Source of the DNA: an uncultured Spartobacteria bacterium
Lineage (GTDB): Bacteria; Verrucomicrobiota; Verrucomicrobiia; Chthoniobacterales; JAATET01
DNA: 19,269 nucleotides
Assembly (NCBI GenBank): GCA_937901895.1
Contig: CALGTD010000123.1
Location: 1-19,269 of the forward strand
Direction: 5' to 3'
In this document: positions 1 through 6,803 of the stretch, one piece after another
How positions within the stretch are numbered: position 1 is the stretch's first letter
How the letters are laid out: every line of letters begins with the position of its first letter
Made by a program: the position numbers and the translations under genes
Notes under the pieces: model-generated
Databases searched by the model: none
The model's input: the letters and a program-made list of their open reading frames with translations, nothing else
What the model was told of the DNA's origin: nothing

Positions 1-795
1 GATGGAGCGCGGGGTGTTGCCTGGCGAATGGGCGCGGCGGAGACGTCGGATGCAGGTCGGTCGTCATACATCGTTCCGATCCAGGACGTGCCGGCACTCG
101 ACGGCAAATATGACCTGGACCTGATCGCGGAGTTTTCCCCGAACGAACGGCGGCGGATCACGACGGTCCGGCGTGCAAAGTTTGCGGGATTCTGGAAGGG
201 CGCGCTGCCTGCCGGGGCTACGGGAGTGTATGCCATGCTGCGTCCCGCGGGAGGCGGGGATCAAAGCTTTATCGGTTGGTCCGTGCCGGCGGCGGCGGAC
301 GGCGGAGGGAACCTGGTTCGGAATCCGGCCTATGCGCCCGGTGATGATGGAGGTCTTCCGGGCTGGACGTTTGAATCGACCTTTCAGTGGATCGAAAAGG
401 GCGCTCCGGACGGTCGGGGTGCCGCTTTGGAACTCGATGTCCGCGGCGACCGTGCGTTGCTCAAAGCCGAGCCCATCGAACTGCGCCCGGATACGACCTA
501 CGAGGTCACGATCTGGTGCGCTCCTATCGGACCGGGGCGCAACTTTCAGGCCGGCGTGAAACTTCTGGATGAGAACCGGAAGGAAATTGGCGCGGAGCAT
601 TGCAGCTCACGCGTCAACGGAGAGGGGTGGAGTCTGTTGAGCAGGAGGTTTACCACCGGAAGCCGGTCGCAGCCCAATGTATCGCGCATCGATGCGACGG
701 TGCGATGGGTGCAGCCGTATGTGCAATGCGGAACGCCGACGCGGGTGGGGACGATTCGGGTCTCGGAGATTCCTGTCGGTCCGGCGGAGGAATAG
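1..795 (+). CDS. C-terminal part of a hypothetical protein with a carbohydrate-binding-like (CBM4/9-type) module; 5' end outside window
   Basis: The frame is open from base 1 and ends at TAG 793-795. The first ATG (position 28) lies inside what reads as an ongoing domain, so this is probably a partial gene that starts upstream. After a beta-rich stretch (IVPIQDVPALDG, then VYAMLRP and FIGWSVP), a second module opens with NLVRNPAY and PGWTFES and continues with ALELDV, ELRPDTTYEVTIW and FQAGVKLLDE. That order (asparagine-led start, GW, then 'L.PdTtYevt.w') is typical of CBM4/9-like jelly-roll domains found in secreted polysaccharide-active proteins. No catalytic domain is visible, and the function is unknown. 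It ends one base before the convergent 57-aa ORF. Confidence 0.7.
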   Translation, partial: DGARGVAWRMGAAETSDAGRSSYIVPIQDVPALDGKYDLDLIAEFSPNERRRITTVRRAKFAGFWKGALPAGATGVYAMLRPAGGGDQSFIGWSVPAAADGGGNLVRNPAYAPGDDGGLPGWTFESTFQWIEKGAPDGRGAALELDVRGDRALLKAEPIELRPDTTYEVTIWCAPIGPGRNFQAGVKLLDENRKEIGAEHCSSRVNGEGWSLLSRRFTTGSRSQPNVSRIDATVRWVQPYVQCGTPTRVGTIRVSEIPVGPAEE

Positions 796-796
796 T

Positions 797-970
797 TCAG
801 TCCCGCCCGGGAAAGAGCGGAAGGGGTTCGCTGGTTTCCTCCGGCGTGGCGGCAATCCGTTCCACAGACACGGTCGCGATGGGGGGGCGGGACAGGGCCG
901 ATACGATGCATCCGGCCGACAGGATGGTCGCGACGAGAATAGCGGCAATCAACGTCGACCGGTCGATCAT
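797..970 (-). CDS. Small (57 aa) membrane or lipoprotein-like ORF coupled to plsC
   Basis: Its ATG (970-968) overlaps the plsC TGA as ATGA, the same junction used by aroA/cmk and cmk/plsC, which is the main reason to accept such a short gene. The product starts MIDRSTLIAAILVATILSAG followed by Cys21: one hydrophobic segment ending in LSAGC, a lipobox-like motif with Ser rather than Leu at -3. The rest is a roughly 36-residue polar tail rich in Glu and Pro, ending PLPLFPGRD. It is probably a membrane-anchored peptide or a small lipoprotein of unknown function. The stop (799-797) lies one base from the stop of the convergent gene on the other strand, and no terminator is visible between them. 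Confidence 0.6.
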   Translation of the reverse strand: MIDRSTLIAAILVATILSAGCIVSALSRPPIATVSVERIAATPEETSEPLPLFPGRD

Positions 971-1593
971 TTCGATTCTGGCTCGAGTTCGAGCGCGGCA
1001 ATCTCGTCCATGACCCGCTGCCCGAGCCGCCGGTAGGTTTCCCGGTCGGCGCCTGCGAGCTCCTCCGGAGAAAAATGAATCGGATTTCCGACAACGACAC
1101 GGATCGGATGGAGACGCACGCGTTTTGCGCCGCGGGGGAACGCCTCATAGGCTCCGAAGATGCGCATGGGCACGACGGGCGCGCCGGTTTTTGCGATGAC
1201 GAGGCCCACGCCGGCCTGGGCTGGTTGAAGGTTTCCGTCCCGCGTGCGCGTCCCCTCGGGGAAGAGGACCACTCCTTCGCCCTGGCGTATCTTTCGGATG
1301 ACGGTTTTCAACGCGGCCATGTCATTCCCGTCCCGGTCGACCGGAATCACGTTCATTGCGGGGAAGAGCGGGCCGAAGAACGGCCACTGGAGCAATGTCT
1401 TCCGGGCAAGATAATGGACGCCGCGATGCGAACAGATGCCAACGAGCGGCGGATCGAAATAGCTCTGGTGGTTCGATGCGAGAATGACGCCACCCTCCTC
1501 TGGAATGCGCTCGGGATGGATGACGCGGAAGTCGAAGAACAGCCGCGCGAGCCACTTCGCGAGGGTGTAGAAGATATTGTAGATGATCGTCAT
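967..1593 (-). CDS. plsC: 1-acyl-sn-glycerol-3-phosphate acyltransferase (PlsC family)
   Basis: This 208-aa protein would acylate lysophosphatidic acid to phosphatidic acid at the inner membrane in phospholipid synthesis. It carries the acyltransferase signatures: the catalytic HX4D motif in SNHQSYFDPP (about residues 40-48), the Arg-containing block around HYLARKTLL, the FPEGTRTRDG motif (about 112-121) that contacts the glycerol phosphate, and a VVPMRIFGA block. Length is normal for the family. The N terminus (IIYNIFYTLAKWLARLFF) is an amphipathic or membrane-associated helix. The ATG at 1593 overlaps the cmk stop as ATGA. The cmk-plsC neighbourhood is common in several bacterial phyla. Exact acyl-acceptor specificity cannot be read from sequence. 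Confidence 0.92.
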   Translation of the reverse strand: MTIIYNIFYTLAKWLARLFFDFRVIHPERIPEEGGVILASNHQSYFDPPLVGICSHRGVHYLARKTLLQWPFFGPLFPAMNVIPVDRDGNDMAALKTVIRKIRQGEGVVLFPEGTRTRDGNLQPAQAGVGLVIAKTGAPVVPMRIFGAYEAFPRGAKRVRLHPIRVVVGNPIHFSPEELAGADRETYRRLGQRVMDEIAALELEPESK

Positions 1594-2255
1594 GCCCGGC
1601 GGGGATCGAGCGCGACCGGACAGCCGCGCGCGGCGAGTTCGGCATGAATCGCGGCGATCACTTCACCGAGATCCATGTGCGTCGTGTCGATGACGGAGGC
1701 ATCCGCCGCGATCGTAAGCGGCGCGGTGCGTCGCGAGGAGTCGCTGCGATCGCGGGCGGAGACTTCATCGCTCTGGCCCTCGGCAGCGCGGCGGCGCTGG
1801 CGCTCCTCGGGGCTCGCATCGAGGTAGAATTTGTAGGGAGTTGAGGGAAAGACGACGGACCCGATGTCGCGCCCCTCCACGACGCAATCGTGCTCGCGCG
1901 CAAGCCGGTGAAACTCGCGCACCAGCTGTTCCCGCACCTCCGGGACAGCGGAGACGGCGGAGACGGACCGGTTGACTCTCGGATCGCGCAACTCCTCAGT
2001 GGGACGAAATCCATCGATGGAAATGACGGAACGGCCATTTTCGAATCCGGTCTGGATATCGGCCGTCAGGATCGTGGCAACAACCTGTGCGGTGTCGGAC
2101 GGATCAATGCCGGACTGCAGGATATGCCACGTCGCGGCGCGATACATGGCTCCGCTGTTCAGGTAGGAGATGCCGAGTTGTTCCGCGAGACCTTTCGCGA
2201 CACTGCTTTTGCCGGAGGCGGCCGGCCCGTCGATCGCGATGACAATGCGGCTCAT
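1590..2255 (-). CDS. cmk: Cytidylate kinase (CMP/dCMP kinase)
   Basis: It phosphorylates CMP and dCMP to the diphosphates using ATP in the cytoplasm. The 221-aa product begins MSRIVIAIDGPAASGKSS, with the P-loop at about residues 8-17. It has the family blocks YLNSGAMYRA (NMP binding), VEGRDIGSVVFP and the lid-like RDRSDSSRRTAPL. The frame stays open far upstream, but I place the start at ATG 2255 because the core begins there and this ATG overlaps the aroA TGA as ATGA. In-frame upstream starts would give an arginine-rich N-terminal tail with no family resemblance. The stop overlaps the plsC start. No Shine-Dalgarno sequence is obvious, consistent with translational coupling. Confidence 0.94.
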   Translation of the reverse strand: MSRIVIAIDGPAASGKSSVAKGLAEQLGISYLNSGAMYRAATWHILQSGIDPSDTAQVVATILTADIQTGFENGRSVISIDGFRPTEELRDPRVNRSVSAVSAVPEVREQLVREFHRLAREHDCVVEGRDIGSVVFPSTPYKFYLDASPEERQRRRAAEGQSDEVSARDRSDSSRRTAPLTIAADASVIDTTHMDLGEVIAAIHAELAARGCPVALDPRRA

Positions 2256-3619
2256 TCGGAATGCTTCGCGCGGTTTCGCCGAACGCTCGACTCCATGGAG
2301 CCGCGAGGTTCGGCGGATTTCCTTGGAACGGCCTTGCCGGAGCGCACGAGTCGCAGGGTTTCTTCGAAACCGGGATACGACGTGGCGATGCACTCGGTAT
2401 CTTCGATGATGGTGTCTCCGCTTGCGAACAGGCCTGCGATGGCGAATGCCATGGCAATGCGGTGATCATTGTAGCACTGGAGCTTTGCGCCGCGGAGCTT
2501 TGCGCCGCCGGTGATTTCCATGCCGTCGTCGAATTCCTCGACCTCCACCCCCATGGCCCGGAGGTTCGTCGCGACGGCGGCAATGCGGTCGGTTTCCTTC
2601 ACCCGCAATTCGCTGGCACCGCGAATCGTGGTTTTTCCCTTCGCCAGCGCGGCCGCGATGGCAATGGCGGGGATCTCGTCGATGAGGTTCGGGATTTCCT
2701 CCCCTTCGATGGTGGTGCCGGTGAGCGGGCCTCCCTTGATCTCGATGATGCCGGCGGGCTCACCGCGACGGGCAACCTCGACGATTTCCTGCAAACGGGC
2801 ACCCATTCGCACGAGGACCTTCAGGATTCCAGTGCGTGTGGGATTGAGGCCGACGTCCTTGATCAGCAGTCGTGACTTTGGCATGGCGGCTGCGGCGACG
2901 AGCCAGAAGGCGGCGCTGGAGATGTCCCCGGGCACATGAAAATCGCACGATTCCGGGGTCTGGCCGCCGTGGATCGTAATCTCACGGCCGTTGCGTCGTG
3001 GATTCACGCCGAAGACCGAGAGCATGCGCTCGGTGTGGTCGCGGGTCGGCGCGGGCTCCACGACCGTCGTGCGGCCGCTGGCGAACATTCCCGCAAGGAG
3101 GATCGCGCTTTTTACCTGCGCGCTGGCGTGCGGCATCTCGTAACGAATGCCCTTCAGCGGACCGCCTTCGATTTCGAGCGGAAGCGTGCAACGCTCGCCC
3201 TGCGCGGAAAGTTTTGCGCCCATCAGCGTGAGCGGTTCGATCACCCGGCGCATTGGGCGCTGACTGAGTGAGGAGTCGCCGATCATCCGCGTGCGGAATG
3301 GCTGCGCGGCAAGGATGCCGGACAGCAGGCGGACGGAGGTTCCGGAGTTTCCGCAATCGATGTCCGAATCCGGGGCGGTGAATTTTCCGCGCACGCCGTG
3401 GACGATCACCGTGCCCGGCTCGGGGTGCTCGACCTCGACGCCGAGCTTGCGCATGGCGGTCATCGTCGCAAGGCAGTCCTCGCCCTCGAGGAAGCCGGTG
3501 ATGCGGCACGGGCCGTTCGAGAGCGCGCCGATCATCAGCGAGCGGTGGGAAATGCTTTTGTCGCCGGGGACGGTGAGTTCGGCGACGAGGGACGACGTTT
3601 TGGAAACCTTAAGATGCAT
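2252..3619 (-). CDS. aroA: 3-phosphoshikimate 1-carboxyvinyltransferase (EPSP synthase)
   Basis: This 455-aa enzyme transfers enolpyruvyl from PEP to shikimate-3-phosphate, the penultimate step to chorismate. Motifs in order: PGDKSISHRS (about residues 18-27), DCGNSGTSVRLLSG, GDSSLSQRPM, RVKETDRIAA and NDHRIAMAFAIAG, all diagnostic. The GNSGTS form of the PEP-site loop differs from the GNAGTA of class I enzymes such as that of E. coli and is closer to class II sequences. I chose ATG 3619 (MHLKVSK...) because it fits the family N terminus; it lies 11 bases inside tyrA, so the two overlap. The last 25 or so residues after LVRSG are a basic tail (KAVPRKSAEP..., ending RRNRAKHSE) that looks non-standard. 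The stop overlaps the cmk start. Confidence 0.95.
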   Translation of the reverse strand: MHLKVSKTSSLVAELTVPGDKSISHRSLMIGALSNGPCRITGFLEGEDCLATMTAMRKLGVEVEHPEPGTVIVHGVRGKFTAPDSDIDCGNSGTSVRLLSGILAAQPFRTRMIGDSSLSQRPMRRVIEPLTLMGAKLSAQGERCTLPLEIEGGPLKGIRYEMPHASAQVKSAILLAGMFASGRTTVVEPAPTRDHTERMLSVFGVNPRRNGREITIHGGQTPESCDFHVPGDISSAAFWLVAAAAMPKSRLLIKDVGLNPTRTGILKVLVRMGARLQEIVEVARRGEPAGIIEIKGGPLTGTTIEGEEIPNLIDEIPAIAIAAALAKGKTTIRGASELRVKETDRIAAVATNLRAMGVEVEEFDDGMEITGGAKLRGAKLQCYNDHRIAMAFAIAGLFASGDTIIEDTECIATSYPGFEETLRLVRSGKAVPRKSAEPRGSMESSVRRNRAKHSE

Positions 3620-4451
3620 CGAAATGTTCGCGGGCCGCCCGGCCTTCCGAGAGCAGCGCGCGGACAGCATCCGCATCCCCGGCCTCCAGCGACGCCCGGA
3701 GAGTCTGTAGGATTTGGGTGAATTCCGCAATCGCCGACGAAACTTCTCCCCGGTTTGAGAGCAGGATTCCGGTCCACAACGACGGATCGCTCGCGGCGAT
3801 TCGTGTCGTGTCGCGGTATCCGCCGCCCACGAGTTTCGTCCAGTCCGGCGTTCCGGAGGCGATCTGCGCGGCGAGCGCGGCCGCGGCGACGTGCGGAAGA
3901 TGACTGGTGCGGGCAAGAGCCCGGTCGTGCGCGTCGGGTGGCATCTCGACAAGATGGCAGCCGGCGGCGGACCAGAGTTCACGCGCCGCGGCGAGTGCGT
4001 TTGCGGACGTGGTCGTGGTCGGAGTCAGCACGCAGCTCGCGCCTTCGAAGAGATCCGGATCGGCAAATTCGATCCCGGTGCGATCAGAGCCCGCGATCGG
4101 GTGGGCTCCGACGAATCGTGCGCCCAGAATTCCCTCGAGCGTGGCGACGACATCGGTCTTGGAACTGCCGGCGTCGGTGACGAGGGCGTCCGGAGCGAGA
4201 TGAGGCAACATCCGTTCCGCGAGCTCCGGCATGGTCTCGACCGGGGTGCAAAGCACGACAGCCCCGGCGCCGCGAACGATTCGTTCGAGGTCGGTATCGG
4301 CCACGACTGCGAATCCAAGCCGGCGAATGGTCGGGAACGATGCGTCACGACGGGCCCACACGCGAATCTCCGCGTCGGGCACACGCTTGTGCAACGCCAG
4401 ACCGAGCGACCCTCCAATCAGGCCGGGGCCGAGAATTGCGATCGGGCTCAG
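3609..4451 (-). CDS. tyrA: Prephenate (arogenate) dehydrogenase with apparent CTG start
   Basis: It oxidatively decarboxylates prephenate to 4-hydroxyphenylpyruvate, or arogenate to tyrosine. The NAD(P)-binding motif GPGLIGGSLG begins about 7 residues in, followed by VVLCTPVE, VTDAGSSKTDV, GAHPIAGSDRTGIE (with the family's catalytic-type His) and ARTSHLPH. This frame has no ATG, GTG or TTG before TTG 4394, which lies beyond the Rossmann glycines and would delete them. The best full-length start is CTG 4451-4449, giving (M)SPIAILGPGL and 280 aa. It overlaps the TGA of the preceding lipoprotein gene as CTGA, mirroring the ATGA junctions downstream. Alternatives are ATC 4442 or ATT 4436 as starts, a -1 slip on the CCCC run just before the lipoprotein stop, or a sequence error. 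The enzyme call is firm; the start is inferred. Confidence 0.88.
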   Translation of the reverse strand: MSPIAILGPGLIGGSLGLALHKRVPDAEIRVWARRDASFPTIRRLGFAVVADTDLERIVRGAGAVVLCTPVETMPELAERMLPHLAPDALVTDAGSSKTDVVATLEGILGARFVGAHPIAGSDRTGIEFADPDLFEGASCVLTPTTTTSANALAAARELWSAAGCHLVEMPPDAHDRALARTSHLPHVAAAALAAQIASGTPDWTKLVGGGYRDTTRIAASDPSLWTGILLSNRGEVSSAIAEFTQILQTLRASLEAGDADAVRALLSEGRAAREHFDAS

Positions 4452-4858
4452 GGGACCAGGAAGATCTTGCCCGAGTAGGGATCCTTGACCTCGGTGTTCG
4501 GCGGATATCCGCGCACGTCCACGTATCCCGCGTAGGGCGCGAACGGACTGGTGACAAAACCCTGCTTGCCGGGCACCGGCGTGCCGTAGGGGATGTTGCG
4601 CTGCTCCGTCACCGCGGGCGGGGGCGGAGGCGTCGTTTCCACCGTGGTCGGAGTGGTCTCAACCACATCCGGAGTGGGAGTCGGCGTTGCGTCGGTGACG
4701 AAGTCGGTGGCCGTTCCCTGGGTGGGCGTGTATCCAAATGCGTTGCCGCCCGTCTGCGCTGCGGAATCCTGCCGCCTGCGCTCCCGGGTCTCCTGCTCAC
4801 ACGCGGAGAACAGGACGAGGGCGATGGCTGCCGGGATGATCAGCGAAGAAGTTTTCAT
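4448..4858 (-). CDS. Short lipoprotein B, conserved C-terminal module, upstream of tyrA
   Basis: The 136-aa product begins MKTSSLIIPAAIALVLFSAC, a lipoprotein-type signal with the lipid-accepting Cys at residue 20, although Phe at -3 is not ideal. A polar, charged segment (EQETRERRRQD) and a Thr/Pro-rich linker (PTPTPDV, ETTPPPPP) lead to a 47-residue C-terminal module from PYGTPVPGK to KIFLVP at the very end. I chose ATG 4858 over an in-frame start at 4873 because it places the signal at the N terminus. The module is 39/47 identical to that of the neighbouring lipoprotein A. Its stop codon overlaps the apparent CTG start of tyrA. The function is unknown; Pro/Thr linkers usually space an anchor from a folded surface domain. 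Confidence 0.8.
   Translation of the reverse strand: MKTSSLIIPAAIALVLFSACEQETRERRRQDSAAQTGGNAFGYTPTQGTATDFVTDATPTPTPDVVETTPTTVETTPPPPPAVTEQRNIPYGTPVPGKQGFVTSPFAPYAGYVDVRGYPPNTEVKDPYSGKIFLVP
4451..4591 (-). repeat. Direct repeat copy 1: 3' module of lipoprotein B
   Basis: These 141 bases encode the conserved 47-aa C-terminal module. They are paired with 4967-5107. The two share a perfectly identical 33-base run (4466-4498 here, 4982-5014 in the partner), which points to tandem duplication with recent common origin or gene conversion. Confidence 0.75.
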
Positions 4859-4963
4859 AAGTCGTGGCGACACCCGGATAGAGATTCATGAATCCGGCAA
4901 CGACTCAATCCTTTTTCCCTGTGTTTGTCGGATTTCCCGACGAACGGAGGCTGTGCGATCCCG

Positions 4964-5323
4964 CTACGGCACAAGGAATACCTTGCCCGAGTAGGGATCC
5001 TTGACCTCGGTGTTTGGCGGGAATCCGCGCACGTCGACATATCCGGAGTCGAGAGCGAACGGGCTTTGCACGAAGCCCGGTTTTCCGGGAACGGGGATCC
5101 CGTAGGGGAGTTTCGAAACCGGTGCGGGCGCCGGAGTGGGCAGCGGCGCGGGATTCGGATCCGGAGTGGGAGTTGGGAAAACCTCCGGCGTTGGCTCGGG
5201 CGTCGGGGTCGGTGTGCCATGCACGGCAGGCTCCTCCGGGTCGTGCACGGTCGGCCGGGTTTCGCAGGCGGCGAGGGCGACGATCAGGAGGCTCGATGAC
5301 GCAAGACGGAAGATGGGCTTCAT
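4964..5323 (-). CDS. Short lipoprotein A, paralogue of lipoprotein B
   Basis: The 119-aa product begins MKPIFRLASSSLLIVALAAC, a textbook lipobox (LAAC, Cys20). A Pro/Thr/Glu-rich linker follows (HGTPTPTPEPTPEVFPTPTP, then more PAP repeats), then the same 47-residue module as lipoprotein B, from PYGIPVPGK to KVFLVP at the C terminus. A TTG at 5365 would add 14 residues before the signal and is rejected. The gene sits 105 bp upstream of lipoprotein B and 55 bp downstream of the C39-like gene, all on one strand. The two linkers are unrelated in sequence while the modules are nearly identical, so selection or recent exchange acts on the C-terminal module. The function is unknown. Confidence 0.8.
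   Translation of the reverse strand: MKPIFRLASSSLLIVALAACETRPTVHDPEEPAVHGTPTPTPEPTPEVFPTPTPDPNPAPLPTPAPAPVSKLPYGIPVPGKPGFVQSPFALDSGYVDVRGFPPNTEVKDPYSGKVFLVP
4967..5107 (-). repeat. Direct repeat copy 2: 3' module of lipoprotein A
   Basis: This is the partner of the repeat at 4451-4591: 39 of 47 encoded residues are identical, and the differences are mainly conservative (Tyr/Phe, Ile/Val, Ala/Ser). It has the same orientation, with starts 516 bases apart. Confidence 0.75.
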
Positions 5324-5378
5324 GAAAATAGGCAGGCTGGAAACAAGCTTCCTTTGGGCTAGCAAAACTTCAAATGTT

Positions 5379-6023
5379 TTACGCGGTGTCCCCGCCGCCC
5401 GGCGGTGGTGGCCGGCGTTCGTAAAACCGAAGCGCCTCGATCGGCCGTCCGAATTCCCGGAGCGGATACACCCCCTTTTCCCCTCCGCGTCCCGGATCGC
5501 GCACGAGGTAGTCGAAGCCCCGTTTTCCCACGATCACGACAAAATGCGTGACGCCGCTCGGATAGCGGACGCGCACGATCACGGGGTTTCCTTTCAACAG
5601 ATTCCGGTCGATAAGCGCGAACGACGCATCATCCTCGTAGACGTGGCGGGCGAGTCCGGGCGGATATTCCGCAGCCGCCTCCCAATACAGCCAGCCCTGC
5701 GGCGTGAAGCCGTCGATCGCCTGGACGAACCGGTTCAGCCGCCCCGGATCCACGTCGGCGCCGTAACTCGCGAGCACCATCGCCGCCGAAGCCACGGCGC
5801 AGCCCTCCGCGCCGAGTGTGGATGTCGTCGGGCCCAGAGGATCGCCGGCCCAGCGCGGATCGCCTTGAAAGAATTGAGGCACCTCGATGACGCGCTCGAT
5901 GGGAAAATACAGGCCGCCGCTCGCTGGCAGCACCTTGCTGGGCGAGGTCCAGTGCCAGACCCAGACGCCCGCCGCCAGGGCGAGCACGAGGATGAGCGTG
6001 AGGAAAATCCGCTTTGCGATCAC
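5379..6023 (-). CDS. C39-like papain-fold (peptidase_C39_2-type) membrane or secreted protein
   Basis: The product is 214 aa. Residues 5-25 form a strongly hydrophobic segment (signal anchor or uncleaved signal peptide), putting the rest outside the cytoplasm. The body resembles the C39-like family: IEVPQFFQGDPRWAG opening, the Cys of EGCAVASAAM (Cys75) as nucleophile, His160 in THFVVIVG, and Asp176 in RDPG as the third triad member. No ABC transporter is attached, unlike bacteriocin-processing C39 peptidases. The start is GTG 6023, the only one giving the hydrophobic N terminus. The substrate is unknown. It is the first gene of the leftward run, 55 bp before lipoprotein A, and is divergent from the NlpC-like gene with only 33 bp between the starts. 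Confidence 0.8.
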   Translation of the reverse strand: MIAKRIFLTLILVLALAAGVWVWHWTSPSKVLPASGGLYFPIERVIEVPQFFQGDPRWAGDPLGPTTSTLGAEGCAVASAAMVLASYGADVDPGRLNRFVQAIDGFTPQGWLYWEAAAEYPPGLARHVYEDDASFALIDRNLLKGNPVIVRVRYPSGVTHFVVIVGKRGFDYLVRDPGRGGEKGVYPLREFGRPIEALRFYERRPPPPGGGDTA

Positions 6024-6056
6024 GGCGACACGGTATTTCTTCCGGTTGGCGTCTCA

Positions 6057-6803
6057 ATGAGAATTCCCATCCTCCTTTGCCTTGCCGTTGCGGTGTGTGC
6101 CCGCGCGGCCGATTGGAACCCGGCGGTTCTCGCTGCGATCGACGCGATGCCCAGGGGCGGCGGATACGCCGTGAGCCGGGAGGCCGCTGCGGCGTTGCGC
6201 TCGGCCGCACGCGTGGAGAACGGACGGCTGATCGTGAATCCGCGAACAGCAAAGCCGAGCTACTGCTCGGGCGCCACCTATCTCGTGCTGCTGGAGGTCG
6301 TCGCGCGGGCTCAGGTCGACGGCCGGCTTCGCATCGGCGAGGACGAACTGCGGGCATTGCTCCCCGCCGGTCAACGCGATGGTCAGGGCGCATGGGGGCG
6401 TTGGAATGCGAATGGCCCGGGCACCGCGAGATGGTTTCACGAACTCGGGCTCGGCAGGAACTTCACCTCGTGGGACGAGGCGCGCCCCGGGGATTTCATG
6501 AAGATTTTCTGGCGCGACGCGGTGGGCGCGCACGAGCGCGGGCATCTGGTTGTCTACCTCGGCCGGGAAACCCGCGACGGTGTGGAATACGTGAAATTCT
6601 GGTCCAGCAATAAACCGGACGGTTACGGCGAAAAATCCGTTCCGCGCTCGCAGATCGCGCGTGCGATCTTCTCACGGCTCGAGCGGCCGGAGCGACTGGC
6701 GCAGATCGGGTCCATGGCCCGGTCAGACAGCTACCTCGCAAGCCTGCTGGAGCGGGAATCGAGCTTTGAGGAAGCCTGCCGGCTGAGCGGCGTCGGGCAG
6801 TGA
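6057..6803 (+). CDS. Secreted NlpC/P60-like (papain-fold) protein
   Basis: The product is 248 aa. MRIPILLCLAVAVCARA is a signal peptide with likely cleavage after ARA, so the protein is exported. SYCSGATYLVLLE (Cys70) matches the nucleophile motif of NlpC/P60 domains (usually DCSG). DEARPGDFMKIFWRD matches the 'kpGDl..F' strand, and RGHLVVYLG (His163) matches 'HVGIYLG'. Together they predict a cell-wall peptide hydrolase or a related acyl- or amidase-type enzyme. The Ser/Asp positions vary from classical members, so the reaction is not certain. The frame is open about 900 bases upstream, but ATG 6057 gives the signal peptide, and upstream sequence is antisense to lipoprotein A and the C39-like gene. 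The stop overlaps the HTTM gene start. Confidence 0.77.
   Translation: MRIPILLCLAVAVCARAADWNPAVLAAIDAMPRGGGYAVSREAAAALRSAARVENGRLIVNPRTAKPSYCSGATYLVLLEVVARAQVDGRLRIGEDELRALLPAGQRDGQGAWGRWNANGPGTARWFHELGLGRNFTSWDEARPGDFMKIFWRDAVGAHERGHLVVYLGRETRDGVEYVKFWSSNKPDGYGEKSVPRSQIARAIFSRLERPERLAQIGSMARSDSYLASLLERESSFEEACRLSGVGQ

Noticed and set aside
3620..3982. Upstream extension of the aroA frame
   Set aside because: It lies inside tyrA in another frame and is rich in Arg/Pro/Ser with no family similarity; the aroA core starts at ATG 3619.
4874..4945. Hairpins CCGGAT/ATCCGG (4874-4897) and GTCGG/CCGAC after lipoprotein A as a terminator
   Set aside because: On the - strand neither is followed by a T tract, and the operon seems to continue into lipoprotein B.
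5357..5364. GGGCTAGC shared by the region upstream of lipoprotein A and the region upstream of the tRNA (9729-9736) as a common promoter element
   Set aside because: GCTAGC is a six-base palindrome, the two copies sit in different orientation and spacing relative to the genes, and no matching -35 box is found for the lipoprotein copy.
5136..6056. Long + strand open frame continuous with the NlpC-like gene
   Set aside because: It is antisense to lipoprotein A and the C39-like gene, its translation is charged and motif-free, and the signal peptide begins only at ATG 6057.
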